A DNA stretch of 64,000 nt from Chimaeribacter californicus (GTDB lineage Bacteria > Pseudomonadota > Gammaproteobacteria > Enterobacterales > Enterobacteriaceae). The DNA is taken from NCBI RefSeq assembly GCF_002858675.1, contig NZ_PJZF01000013.1, positions 62,001 to 126,000 on the forward strand, written 5' to 3'. The notes beneath the pieces are model-generated. The model saw only the letters and a list, made by a program, of their open reading frames with translations, was not told the DNA's origin and made no database searches. A program made the position numbers and the translations under genes. Positions 8,045-16,547 of this stretch are shown here, piece by piece (the stretch's first letter is position 1; every line of letters begins with the position of its first letter).

Positions 8045-8620
8045 TTATTTTTGCTGTTGCCGGAAGCGGGCCACTTTGGCGCGGTTGCCGCACAGCGCCA
8101 TGCTGCACCAGCGGCGGCGGTGCGCTTTGGTTTTGTCATAAAACCACAGCGTGCATTCCGGGTGCTCACACTCCCGCACCCGTTCAAAATGCGCGTCTGC
8201 CAGCAGGGAGGCCGCCAGTTCCGCCACCGGCCCCAGCTGTTGCGCCGGGGCCTGGCCCGGATACGCGCGCGTGATACGCAGTGCGCCGTCTTCACCGGCC
8301 ACCAGCTGGTTTACGCCCCCGGCGGCGGCCAGCGCCCGGTTCAGCGGCGTGACGTCCAGCGCGCCGCCGGCTTTTTTCTGCGCCACCAGCGCGCGGATGC
8401 TGCTGCGCAACTGCCGCGCTTCATGCAGCAGTTCACCGGCGGGGCCTTTTGCCGCGGTGCCGGTAGCCAGCCCGGCCTGTGCCAGCCAGCGGCGCACATC
8501 CTCATCGGACTGCCAGACGTCATGGGGCGCGCCCCCGGCCTGAGCCACGGTGTTTATGAAATCCAGCGCCGGGTGGTCGGCCAGAAACCAGGGGCCGGTG
8601 GTAGTGGGTGAAAGAGACAT
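8045..8620 (-). CDS. ABATE/CGNR zinc-finger domain protein (probable transcription regulator)
   Basis: This 191-residue protein has an N-terminal ABATE domain (PWFLADHPALDFINT...) and a C-terminal CGNR zinc finger: C-E-H-P-E-C at about 150-155, then WCSMALCGNRAKVARF. CGNR proteins are putative stress-linked DNA-binding regulators. It is divergent from the hydrolase at 8764, and the shared 143-bp gap holds repeated GTAAC motifs, so it probably controls that gene and itself. The ATG at 8620 is preceded by GAGGAACC on the minus strand. Confidence 0.85.
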   Translation of the reverse strand: MSLSPTTTGPWFLADHPALDFINTVAQAGGAPHDVWQSDEDVRRWLAQAGLATGTAAKGPAGELLHEARQLRSSIRALVAQKKAGGALDVTPLNRALAAAGGVNQLVAGEDGALRITRAYPGQAPAQQLGPVAELAASLLADAHFERVRECEHPECTLWFYDKTKAHRRRWCSMALCGNRAKVARFRQQQK

Positions 8621-8652
8621 GGGGTTCCTCGGAGAGAAGCGAATACAGTGAC

Positions 8653-8755
8653 TGTAACGGATAATGTAACCGTTTAAAAGAGTGTTGACAGGTTACGAGA
8701 TATCGCCATACTGAAAATGTAACCTGTAAAACGCATTTTAACCGTTACTCTCTGG
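8653..8755. promoter_or_regulatory. Divergent control region with repeated TGTAACSG-type boxes and a sigma-70-like promoter
   Basis: Direct and inverted copies of a GTAACC/GGTTAC core are visible: TGTAACGG (8653-8660), TGTAACCG (8665-8672), AGGTTAC (8690-8696), TGTAACCTGT (8719-8728) and AACCGTTAC further right. A TTGACA box at 8685-8690 with CATACT at 8707-8712 (16-bp spacer) would drive the plus-strand hydrolase and is bracketed by these boxes, a layout that suggests repression. The CGNR protein encoded alongside is the natural candidate binder (inference). Confidence 0.55.
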
Positions 8756-8763
8756 AGCCGCTT

Positions 8764-9675
8764 ATGACCACGCCTGATGACTTCCCTGTTCGTTACCGGT
8801 TTGCCGACGCTGATGGCGTCCGGGTGTTTTACCGTGAAGCCGGTAACCCGGCTAACCCCACGCTGCTGTTGCTGCACGGTTTCCCCAGTTCGTCGCACCA
8901 GTTCCGTGACCTGATCCCGCTGCTGGCAGACCGTTTTCATCTGGTGGCGCCTGACCTGCCCGGATTTGGTTTCACCGAGGTGCCGGAAGCGCGCCACTAC
9001 CGCTACCGGTTCGATTCGCTGGCGGAGACGCTCGCGGCGTTTGTGGATGTGCTGGGGCTGGAGCGCTATGCGCTGTATGTGTTTGATTACGGTGCGCCGG
9101 TGGGGCTGCGGCTGGCGCTGAAATACCCGGAACGGGTGACCGGGCTTATCTCCCAGAACGGCAATGCCTACCTGGAAGGTCTGGGCGAGGCGTGGGCACC
9201 GGTGCGTGCCTACTGGGCCGAGCCCTCAGACGAGAACCGGCAGGCGATGAGCGAGGGGATGCTGACGCTGGAGGCCACGCGGTGGCAATACCTGCATGGC
9301 GTAAAAGACCCGGAGCGCGTGGCCCCGGAGGGGTACTACCTCGATACGCTGCTGATGGAACGCCCCGGCAACCAGGCGATTCAGCTGGATCTGTTCCTGG
9401 ATTACGCCAACAACCTCACCCGCTACCCGGAGTTCCAGGCGTTTTTCCGCCAGACCCAGCTGCCTATGCTTATTATCTGGGGCGAGCATGACCCGTTCTT
9501 TATCCCACCCGGCGCGCACGCCTACCAACGGGACAACCCCAACGCGGTGGTGGAACTGCTGGACACCGGCCACTTTGCGCTGGAAACCCATGTGCATCAT
9601 ATCGCTGCCCGCATCCGCGCCGTGATCGGCAGCGCGATCACAAACCCGCGCACCGGAATCCAAAATGCGCCGTAA
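8764..9675 (+). CDS. Alpha/beta hydrolase with Asp nucleophile (epoxide hydrolase/haloalkane dehalogenase-like)
   Basis: This 303-residue alpha/beta hydrolase has the oxyanion motif HGFPSSSHQFR (38-48). Its nucleophile elbow is VFDYGAPVG with Asp108 instead of Ser, which marks the epoxide hydrolase/haloalkane dehalogenase branch rather than esterases. The acid is in WGEHDPFF and the histidine in DTGHFALETH near the C-terminus. CTCTGGAG lies just upstream of the ATG. It is divergent from the CGNR regulator and followed by an aldo-keto reductase on the same strand. The physiological substrate is unknown; a small epoxide, lactone or halide is possible. Confidence 0.85.
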   Translation: MTTPDDFPVRYRFADADGVRVFYREAGNPANPTLLLLHGFPSSSHQFRDLIPLLADRFHLVAPDLPGFGFTEVPEARHYRYRFDSLAETLAAFVDVLGLERYALYVFDYGAPVGLRLALKYPERVTGLISQNGNAYLEGLGEAWAPVRAYWAEPSDENRQAMSEGMLTLEATRWQYLHGVKDPERVAPEGYYLDTLLMERPGNQAIQLDLFLDYANNLTRYPEFQAFFRQTQLPMLIIWGEHDPFFIPPGAHAYQRDNPNAVVELLDTGHFALETHVHHIAARIRAVIGSAITNPRTGIQNAP

Positions 9676-9755
9676 TCCGCTATGGTGTGTGAAGGGCGAA
9701 AAACACGCCGTTTCACACCAGGCCGGGTTGCGGCCGTTACTTGGGAGAATGAGCG

Positions 9756-10745
9756 TTGAAACAGAGAACATTCGGCAACACCACGCGCAGTGTGTCAGAA
9801 GTGGGCTTCGGGGCCTGGGCGATAGGCGGCACCTGGGGCGAAGTCTCCCATGCGGATGCCAAACAGGCGCTGAACGCCGCGCTGGACGCCGGGATCACCT
9901 TTATCGACACTGCGGACGTCTATGGCGATGGCCGCTCGGAGAAGATCATCGCGGAAGTGCTGCGCGAACGGGGTGGGGCATCACCGTTCATCGCCACCAA
10001 ACTTGGGCGGCGGCTCGACCCGCATGTGGCCGCGGGTTACAACAACGCGCAGCAGCTCAACGACTTTGTGGATCGCTCACGCGAGAATTTGCAAATCGAG
10101 ACGCTGGATATGGTGCAACTGCACTGCCCGCCGACCGAGGTCTATTACCAGCCGGAGGTGTTCGGCATCATGGATGAGATGGTGGCCGCCGGGAAAATCC
10201 GCGCGTATGGCGTCTCGGTGGAGAAAGTGGAGGAGGGGCTGAAGGCGATTGAGTTCCCGAACGTCTCCTCGGTGCAGATTATCTATAACCTGTTCCGCCA
10301 GCGCCCGGCGGAGCTGTTTTTCCGCGAGGCGCAACGGCGTAACGTCGCCATTATTGCGCGGGTGCCGCTCGCCTCCGGCCTGCTCACCGGCAAAATGCGC
10401 GCCGACACCGCATTCTCCGCAGACGATCACCGCGCCTTTAACCGCAACGGTGAAGCCTTTGATAAAGGGGAAACCTTCTCCGGGGTGCCGTTTGAGGTGG
10501 CGCTGGAGGCGGTGGAGGCTGTCCGCCGTTATGTGCCGGGTGACGCGACGATGGCGGAGTTCGCCCTGCGCTGGATCCTGATGGAACAGGCGGTGACGGT
10601 GGTGATCCCCGGTGCGAAAAACGCCCAGCAGGCCGCCACCAACGCCCGCGCCAGCACGCTCCCGGCGCTGGATGAGCCGACCCTGGCCGCCCTGCGCGAC
10701 CTCTACCAGACGCAAATTGCCCCCTGGGTGCATCAGCGCTGGTAA
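9756..10745 (+). CDS. Aldo/keto reductase
   Basis: This 329-residue (alpha/beta)8 NADPH-dependent oxidoreductase of the AKR superfamily should reduce aldehydes or ketones. Seen are GFGAWAIGGTWGE, the catalytic Asp/Tyr in FIDTADVYGDGRSE, Lys in IATKLGRR, His in MVQLHCPP, and a C-terminal coenzyme loop VVIPGAKNAQQ. I use a TTG start at 9756 because GGGAG lies 8 bases before it and MKQRTFGNT is the normal AKR N-terminus; there is no suitable ATG. It is 80 bases after the hydrolase and may be co-transcribed with it. Confidence 0.87.
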   Translation: MKQRTFGNTTRSVSEVGFGAWAIGGTWGEVSHADAKQALNAALDAGITFIDTADVYGDGRSEKIIAEVLRERGGASPFIATKLGRRLDPHVAAGYNNAQQLNDFVDRSRENLQIETLDMVQLHCPPTEVYYQPEVFGIMDEMVAAGKIRAYGVSVEKVEEGLKAIEFPNVSSVQIIYNLFRQRPAELFFREAQRRNVAIIARVPLASGLLTGKMRADTAFSADDHRAFNRNGEAFDKGETFSGVPFEVALEAVEAVRRYVPGDATMAEFALRWILMEQAVTVVIPGAKNAQQAATNARASTLPALDEPTLAALRDLYQTQIAPWVHQRW

Positions 10746-10758
10746 CCCGTCCCGCCAG

Positions 10759-10800
10759 AAGGCAACGCGCGTTAGGCTGAGGTGCTGGGCGCGTTGCCTT
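10759..10800. terminator. 12-bp perfect inverted repeat between convergent genes (likely bidirectional terminator)
   Basis: Arms AAGGCAACGCGC (10759-10770) and GCGCGTTGCCTT (10789-10800) are perfectly complementary with an 18-base loop. The right arm lies inside the last codons of the RidA gene (its stop is at 10772-10774). There is no long T run, so termination efficiency is uncertain. Confidence 0.5.
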
Positions 10801-11236
10801 CGGGTATCCGGGCAATCACTTTGATTTCAAAATCGAAACCGGCAAGCCAGGTGACGCCTACCGCTGTCCAGTTAGGGTAGGGCGGTTGCGCAAAGATCGC
10901 CTGCTTGACCGCCATGATCGTGGCAAACTGATTTTCCGGGTCAGTATGGAACGTGGTCACATCAATCAAATCATCAAACCCGCACCCCGCCGCCTTGAGG
11001 GTCGCCCCGAGGTTGTCAAATGCCAGCCTGACCTGCGCCGCAAAATCGGGTTCCGGTGAGCCGTCCTCCCGGCTGCCGACCTGGCCGGAGACAAACAGCA
11101 AATCACCGGATCGAATGGCCGCCGAGTAGCCGTGCTCTTCGTACAATTTATGGCGGTTCGCCGGGAAAATGGCATGGCGGTTCGCTGGAAAAATAGCCTG
11201 GCGATTCGCCGGGAAAATCGTTTCACGTTCAGTCAT
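10772..11236 (-). CDS. RidA (YjgF/YER057c/UK114) family protein with an expanded N-terminus
   Basis: RidA-fold proteins are trimeric deaminases that hydrolyse reactive enamines/imines or related compounds. The core runs from about residue 28 (HKLYEEHGYSAAIRSGDLLF) to VGVTWLAGFDFEIKVIARIP. It contains SGQVG and the C-terminal region where the substrate arginine/glutamate normally sit, although the strict RidA IPGRACVEV motif is not conserved. The first 30 residues hold IFPANR three times, from a 24-bp DNA triplication. It is divergent from the TetR gene at 11382, which probably represses it. Confidence 0.85.
   Translation of the reverse strand: MTERETIFPANRQAIFPANRHAIFPANRHKLYEEHGYSAAIRSGDLLFVSGQVGSREDGSPEPDFAAQVRLAFDNLGATLKAAGCGFDDLIDVTTFHTDPENQFATIMAVKQAIFAQPPYPNWTAVGVTWLAGFDFEIKVIARIPEGNAPSTSA
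11151..11222. repeat. In-frame 24-bp tandem repeat (three units) in the RidA gene
   Basis: Three back-to-back 24-base units (11151-11174, 11175-11198, 11199-11222) differ at only a few positions. They encode IFPANRQA, IFPANRHA and IFPANRHK at protein residues 7-30. The unit keeps the reading frame, so copy-number change would alter the N-terminus without breaking the gene. Confidence 0.9.
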
Positions 11237-11292
11237 GGGTCACCTCATTTTTGCGGGTACAGGGCGGATGCGTAAAACACGCCATTCATTTA

Positions 11293-11362
11293 ATATACAG
11301 GGCGTATGTCAAATTAATCACAGATACGGCGCGTATGTCAAATTAATATACGCGGCGTATAT
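11293..11362. promoter_or_regulatory. Three copies of a TetR-type operator (ATATACG-N3-CGTATAT)
   Basis: A perfect palindrome ATATACG-CGG-CGTATAT is at 11346-11362, with two variant copies at 11293-11309 (ATATACAGGGCGTATGT) and 11322-11338 (AGATACGGCGCGTATGT). The two variants are followed by the same CAAATTAAT. All lie in the gap between RidA and the TetR gene, so the TetR protein very likely binds them and controls both directions. Confidence 0.75.
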
Positions 11363-11381
11363 GAAATAAGGAGGAGCGGGG

Positions 11382-11969
11382 ATGGCAGTCGGGCGTCGTG
11401 CGGAAATGATGGAAGAGAACCGGAATAAACTTATCGCGGCGGCGCGTAAGGCCTTTGCGGAAAAGGGATTTGCCGCCGCGTCGATGGATGAGCTGACGGC
11501 CAGCGCAGGGCTGACCCGTGGCGCGCTGTACCATAATTTCGGTGATAAACGCGGGTTGCTGGCCGCGGTGGTGGCGCAGGTGGACGGCGAAATGGCACAG
11601 CGGGCAAAAGAGATGGCCGGTGCGGCAGAAGAGGGCTGGGATCGTTTACTGGCGGAAGGGATTGCCTATATAAAAATGGCCTGTGAACCCGAGGTGCAGC
11701 GCATCGTGCTGCTGGACGGCCCGGCCTTTTTGGGTGATCCCTCCGGCTGGCCCAGCCAGAACGCCTGTTTTAATGCCACCAGCAGCACGGTGGCGGCGCT
11801 GATTGAAAAGGGCGTACTGAAGCAGGTTGATGTGGAAGCAGCCGCCCGGTTGCTTAACGGTGCGGCGCTGAATGCGGCCTTGTGGGTGGCGGCGGCTGAA
11901 CAACCCGATATCACCCTGCCCAAAGCCATCGAGGCCTTTGTGCTGATGGCCGGGGGCCTGCGCCGCTGA
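11382..11969 (+). CDS. TetR/AcrR family transcriptional regulator
   Basis: This 195-residue repressor has an N-terminal TetR helix-turn-helix (about residues 12-58: KLIAAARKAFAEKGFAAASM, DELTASAGLTRGALYHNFGD, KRGLLAAVV). A mostly helical ligand domain with a VLLDGPAFLGDPSGW segment follows. AGGAGG lies 9 bases before the ATG at 11382. Its operators sit immediately upstream and are shared with the divergent RidA gene, suggesting autoregulation plus control of that one enzyme. The inducer is unknown. Confidence 0.9.
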   Translation: MAVGRRAEMMEENRNKLIAAARKAFAEKGFAAASMDELTASAGLTRGALYHNFGDKRGLLAAVVAQVDGEMAQRAKEMAGAAEEGWDRLLAEGIAYIKMACEPEVQRIVLLDGPAFLGDPSGWPSQNACFNATSSTVAALIEKGVLKQVDVEAAARLLNGAALNAALWVAAAEQPDITLPKAIEAFVLMAGGLRR

Positions 11970-12114
11970 CGGCCATCGGTGTAGCGGGCAGTGGTCATTC
12001 ACCGGCACAAGGGCCGCGCATTATTGCCGGTGCCCCCTGTGTCAGGCAGCCGGGATGCCAGTAACGGGTGAGGAAATACCGGGGCAGCCAGAGGTTATTT
12101 CGCTCCGTGCACCT

Positions 12115-13269
12115 TTACCCTGCTGGGTCACTACGGTGGCATAGCAGGCTCACCTGTCTGAGTTCCTGTAGCGAACGGCATCCTAATTGCGCGACGGTCC
12201 GGTCGATCTCCTCTATAAGCGTATGTAGTGTTGAATCGACACGCGGTTCCCCGCCACAGGCCACGGCATAAAGCAGGGGGCGCCCGAGCAGAACCGCATC
12301 CGCGCCCAGGGCCAGCGCCTTCACCACATCGGTGCCGCGTCGGAAGCCGCTGTCAATCATCAGCGTAAAGTCTGGCCCTGCCGCGTGGCGGGCCGCCTCC
12401 AGAATCAGCATGGGGCTGATGCAGCCGTCCAGCTGCCGGCCGCCATGATTGGAAAGCACCACGCCATCTGCCCCGGTCTGCTTAGCCGCGATGACATCTT
12501 CAACGTGGGTTATGCCTTTTACGTAGAGCGTGCCCGGCCACAGGTCGCGTATCCACGCCAGCGTCTCCCAGCTCAATGTCCTGTCCATTTGGCTGGCGAA
12601 ATAGGCCGCCGCACCCATGCCTTTTTGGTATTCCGGCGGCAGATAGCGCGTTAAGTTGCCGAAGCCCGGCATACCGTGCGGAATCAAGGTACGGCATAGC
12701 CAGCCGGGATGGCAGGCGATATCGAACAGGGAGGTGTACGAGAGCTTCATCGGGCGGCGATAATGCGCCTTATCGCGCTCCCGGTTGCCGAAATGTACCG
12801 CATCCACAGAGAGCACCAGCGCCTCGCAGCCTGCCCTGAGCGCCCGTTGCAGCAGATCCCGGGTGACGTCGCGATCCTTCAGAACATAGAGCTGAAACCA
12901 GCGCGGCCCGCTGGAGGCCGCTGCCACGTCTTCAATAGACGCGGTTGATACTGTGCTCTGAATATGGCCGATGCCGTGTTTTGCGGCCGCGCGCGCCAGC
13001 ATCAAATCCGCCTGATGGCGCAACATGCCGTTGTAACCGGTGGGGGCCACCAGCAGCGGCGCGTTCAGCTGGCTGGTGCCCAGCCGGCAACGGAGGTCGC
13101 GCCGGCTGGCATCTTTCAGCACTGACGGGGCAAACTGCCAGCGGTCAAACACCGCCAGATTGTGCGCCAGCGTTTTCTCATCATCCGCGCCGCCATCGAC
13201 GTAACTGAACGCGAACGCCGGCAGCGCGCGCTGCGCCTGGCGGCGCAGTTCCTGCCAGTTATGCATCAT
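12115..13269 (-). CDS. FMN-dependent alpha-hydroxy-acid oxidase/dehydrogenase
   Basis: The 384-residue flavoprotein belongs to the L-lactate dehydrogenase (LldD)/glycolate oxidase/mandelate dehydrogenase family, which oxidises 2-hydroxy acids to 2-keto acids. Seen are the FMN-binding LLVAPTGYNGMLRHQAD, the active-site signature SNHGGRQLD with catalytic His, and the phosphate-binding DSGFRRGTDVVKALALGADA. It is shorter and too divergent to call lldD, and the hydroxy acid is unknown. It is the last gene on the same strand as the 13.4-18.8 kb transporter/monooxygenase set (117-base gap) and may use a product of that pathway. Confidence 0.85.
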   Translation of the reverse strand: MMHNWQELRRQAQRALPAFAFSYVDGGADDEKTLAHNLAVFDRWQFAPSVLKDASRRDLRCRLGTSQLNAPLLVAPTGYNGMLRHQADLMLARAAAKHGIGHIQSTVSTASIEDVAAASSGPRWFQLYVLKDRDVTRDLLQRALRAGCEALVLSVDAVHFGNRERDKAHYRRPMKLSYTSLFDIACHPGWLCRTLIPHGMPGFGNLTRYLPPEYQKGMGAAAYFASQMDRTLSWETLAWIRDLWPGTLYVKGITHVEDVIAAKQTGADGVVLSNHGGRQLDGCISPMLILEAARHAAGPDFTLMIDSGFRRGTDVVKALALGADAVLLGRPLLYAVACGGEPRVDSTLHTLIEEIDRTVAQLGCRSLQELRQVSLLCHRSDPAG

Positions 13270-13386
13270 GGCGGCGCAGCCCCCTATACCCGTTAGCTAG
13301 GCTGCATAGCCCTCTGACCGTTATCGCTTGCGCCAACCTGCGAAACGTGGCGGCCAAATCGGCGCGGCGCTGTTTTTCACTTATCA

Positions 13387-15171
13387 TCATTGACCTTCGT
13401 GGGGGAGGGGCTTATTACGCGGTTTTACCAGCTGCATCGCGGAGAACAGCACAATCACCACCAGCAAGACGACGGTAGAGGCCGCGGCCAGCGTCGGGCT
13501 GACCTGCAGCAAAATGTCATCCCACATCTGTTTAGGGATCGTGGTTTTCATGCCGCCGCCCATAAAAAGTGCCACCGTCAGTTCTTCGAACGACGTCAGA
13601 AAACCGATCACAAATGCCGCCGCTAAACCGCCTTTGATTGAGGGCAGCGTGACGCGCCACATCACCTGCCATTTCCCGGCACCGAGCGTTGCGGCGGCAT
13701 GATCGAGCCGCCAGTCGTGCCCCTGAAACGTGGTAAGCAGGATGATGAACACCATGGGCAGCGCAATCACCACATGACCAATGGCAATACCGGTATTGGT
13801 CGCCACCAGGCCAAGCTGGGCCGCGAAGTAAAACAGGGCGATGGCTATCACAATCGACGGAATCATCATCGGCAGCAGGAAGAGAAAGAACAGCACGCCG
13901 CGCGCCCGGCTCTGTGAGCGCGACACACTAAACGCCGCCAGCGTGCCGAGCAGGCAGGTGACTAACCCGACCACGATGCCGATACCGAACGAGCGCAGGG
14001 TGGCGCCCACCCACAGCGGCGAATCCAGCCACACTTCAAACCATTTCAGGCTGAAGCCTTGCGGCGGAAACGTCAGGAAACTGGCGCTGGTGAAGGACAT
14101 CGGGATCACCGCCAGCACCGGGAAGAGCAGCACAAAAATGATCAGGCAGGCGTAAACCGTCAGCAGATTGATGCGCAGCAGGCGGCCCAGCGTGCGGTCA
14201 TACCCCGCCATCACCCGCGAGGAGATCGTCGCCAGACTGTTGACCAGCCACAACCCGATGCGGCGCAACACGCGGCTGTGTGAAGAGCGCGTCTGGTGGC
14301 TTTCCCCCGCCAGCGATGACAACCCAAAGATCAGGTTATAAAGAATACAGCTGATCAGGGCCGCCAGTACCAGCACCACCGCCAGCGCACTGCCCAGCTG
14401 CCAGTTCTGGAGTTCGTTAATCTGCATGATGATCATCTGGCCAAGCATCATTTCATGTGGGCTGCCGAGGAAGGTCGGCGTGATAAAGAAACCGAGGCTG
14501 CTGATAAACACCAGTAACCCTGCCGCAGCCACACCGCGCATCGACTGCGTGAAGAACACGCGCCAGAACGCCTGTGCCCGGTCGGCCCCCAGCGTCGCCG
14601 CCGCCAGGGTTAAACCGCGATCGAGCTGGTTCATCACCGGCAGCATGGTCACCACGGCCAGCGGCAGCAGGGTATGCACCATAGCAAAAATAACGACACC
14701 GCGATTAAACAGCAGATGAAGGTCGTGAAACCCTACCGCCTGCAGAATGTTTTCGGCAAAGCCGTTGCGGCCCAGCAGAATTAACCAGGTGAAATTTTTT
14801 ACCAGCGTGCTGCTCCAGAAAGAGAGCAACACAAACAGCGACAGGATTTGCTGGCTGCGCTTCGGCAGGCCCGCCAGCCAGTACGCCAGCGGGTAGCCCA
14901 GCAGCAGACACCAGGCGGTGGTCCAGAAGGCGATGTTAAAAGTGTTGAGAAGCACCCGGTTATACACGCCCGGGCCAAAGAACCGGGCAAACGCGGCAAA
15001 CGACAGCGCACCGCTGCGATCAAACAGGCTCAGGCTGAAGATGCGCAGGGTGGGCCAGATGAGGAACAACAACAGGAACAGCACGCCGGGCAGCGCCAGC
15101 CATAATGCGCCCAGCCGCGGCAGGTGCAGCATTCTTTGCTCTTTCTTGCTGATTTCAACCAGGCTGGTCAC
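13387..15171 (-). CDS. Fused ABC transporter permease (two BinPDT domains, Pot/Fbp type)
   Basis: At 594 residues it is about twice the size of a PotB or PotC permease and carries two complete transmembrane permease domains. The first (about 15-290) has its ATPase-coupling EAA-type loop at AAATLGADRAQAFWRVFF. The second (about 335-590) has AAATLGAGKWQVMWRVTLP. It should form the whole channel of an importer with the ATPase (17679-18770) and binding protein (16548-17612). The start codon is 18 bases after the monooxygenase stop. Pot-like relatives import polyamines or related small organic compounds; the substrate is not identifiable here. Confidence 0.88.
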   Translation of the reverse strand: MTSLVEISKKEQRMLHLPRLGALWLALPGVLFLLLFLIWPTLRIFSLSLFDRSGALSFAAFARFFGPGVYNRVLLNTFNIAFWTTAWCLLLGYPLAYWLAGLPKRSQQILSLFVLLSFWSSTLVKNFTWLILLGRNGFAENILQAVGFHDLHLLFNRGVVIFAMVHTLLPLAVVTMLPVMNQLDRGLTLAAATLGADRAQAFWRVFFTQSMRGVAAAGLLVFISSLGFFITPTFLGSPHEMMLGQMIIMQINELQNWQLGSALAVVLVLAALISCILYNLIFGLSSLAGESHQTRSSHSRVLRRIGLWLVNSLATISSRVMAGYDRTLGRLLRINLLTVYACLIIFVLLFPVLAVIPMSFTSASFLTFPPQGFSLKWFEVWLDSPLWVGATLRSFGIGIVVGLVTCLLGTLAAFSVSRSQSRARGVLFFLFLLPMMIPSIVIAIALFYFAAQLGLVATNTGIAIGHVVIALPMVFIILLTTFQGHDWRLDHAAATLGAGKWQVMWRVTLPSIKGGLAAAFVIGFLTSFEELTVALFMGGGMKTTIPKQMWDDILLQVSPTLAAASTVVLLVVIVLFSAMQLVKPRNKPLPHEGQ

Positions 15172-15189
15172 AAAGGATTCCTCCAGAGG

Positions 15190-16521
15190 TTAACGGCTGT
15201 GGCGGTTAACCGGACGCGCTAACCCCAGATTTTCACGGAGTGTGCTGCCGGTGTATTCCGTGCGATAGATGCCGCGACGCTGCATCTCCGGTACCACGTG
15301 CGTGATGAAATCAGACAGATCGTCCGGAACGACATGGAAGCTCATCATGAAGCCATCTGCCGCGTCGCTCTCCATCCACTCCATCATGTGATCGGTGATC
15401 TGGTTTGCCGTGCCGCACAGCGTCACTTTGCCGCGCTCGTAGCTGGCGTAGAGCTGGCGCAGCGTGAGTTTCTGTTCCCGGATCAAGCCGGCGATCTGGT
15501 TAAAGTAAGCCTGGTGAAAATTGGCTTTTGCCGGGATCATCTCCACAGGGACGGGTTCATCAAGCGGCAGTGCGCTGAGATCGGTTTCCAGATCGGCGCT
15601 GAGGCGCATACGGCCCACATCCGGATGAATCAGACGCTGTAATTCCTGATATTTATCCTGCGCTTCAGCCTCGCTCTCACCCACCATCACCGACAGGCCC
15701 GCCATGATTTTCAATTCACTCTGGTCACGGCCAAACTGCGCCATACGGCCTTTCAGGTCTTTATAGAATTTTTTGCCCGCCTCCAGCGTCGGATCAGACG
15801 CGAACACGACTTCCGCGGTTTCGGCCGCGAAGTTTTTCCCGGTTTCGGAGGAGCCCGCCTGAATAATCACCGGGCGACCCTGCGGCGTGCGGCGGATGTT
15901 CAGCCCGCCGTATACTTTAAAATATTTGCCGTTGTGATCGGTGATGTGATATTTGCCCGGATCGTAATAGGTCACCGATTCCTGATCATAAAGAAACGCA
16001 TCGTCTTCCCAGGTATCCCACAGGCTTTCGACCACCTGGTAGAATTCACGCGCTTTAACGTACCGTTCATCGTGCGGCGGTAATTTATCCAGCCCGTAGT
16101 TGCGCGCGGCGTAATCGTTGGCGGAGGTCACAATATTCCAGCCTGCCCGGCCATGAGAAAGATGGTCGAGCGACGCGAACAGGCGCGCGATGTTATAGGG
16201 CTCGTAAAAACTGGTGGAGGCCGTTGCGCCAAGGCCGATATGTTTTGTCGTGCCGGCAAGGGCGGAAAGCAAGGTAATAGGTTCGAAGCGGTTATTGTAT
16301 TCCGGGTTACGGCTGTGAACGTGCAGGTTGTCAGTGCGTGTTGCCGGCGTATCCGCAATAAAGAAGAGATCAAATAACCCCTGCTCGGCAAGTTGGGCCA
16401 CTGAGCGGTAGTAGTCAATATTCGTTGCCGCATCCAGAGGCGCGCTGCTTTTCAGCCAGCATGCCGGATGATCGCCGTGCGGCTGGGCCAGCAGGCCCAG
16501 GTGAATTTGTCGATGAGTCAT
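15190..16521 (-). CDS. LLM-class flavin-dependent monooxygenase (NtaA/SnaA/DszA family)
   Basis: This 443-residue TIM-barrel monooxygenase uses FMNH2 from a separate reductase. The subfamily attacks nitrilotriacetate/EDTA, thioethers or aromatic sulfones. Seen are GLGATASTSFYEPYNIAR, the hallmark SHGRAGWNIVTS at about 122-133, and GRPVIIQAGSSETGKNFAAE for flavin phosphate binding. The gene lies between the binding protein and the fused permease, so the transporter very likely supplies its substrate. No flavin reductase gene is seen nearby. NTA-type cleavage releases glyoxylate, which might fit with the downstream hydroxy-acid oxidase; this is speculation. Confidence 0.87.
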   Translation of the reverse strand: MTHRQIHLGLLAQPHGDHPACWLKSSAPLDAATNIDYYRSVAQLAEQGLFDLFFIADTPATRTDNLHVHSRNPEYNNRFEPITLLSALAGTTKHIGLGATASTSFYEPYNIARLFASLDHLSHGRAGWNIVTSANDYAARNYGLDKLPPHDERYVKAREFYQVVESLWDTWEDDAFLYDQESVTYYDPGKYHITDHNGKYFKVYGGLNIRRTPQGRPVIIQAGSSETGKNFAAETAEVVFASDPTLEAGKKFYKDLKGRMAQFGRDQSELKIMAGLSVMVGESEAEAQDKYQELQRLIHPDVGRMRLSADLETDLSALPLDEPVPVEMIPAKANFHQAYFNQIAGLIREQKLTLRQLYASYERGKVTLCGTANQITDHMMEWMESDAADGFMMSFHVVPDDLSDFITHVVPEMQRRGIYRTEYTGSTLRENLGLARPVNRHSR

Positions 16522-16547
16522 GGTTCAATTCCTGAATTGATGATGAA

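Noticed and set aside
7925-8611. 228-codon plus-strand frame over the CGNR gene
   Set aside because: Antisense shadow; low-complexity and no ribosome-binding site.
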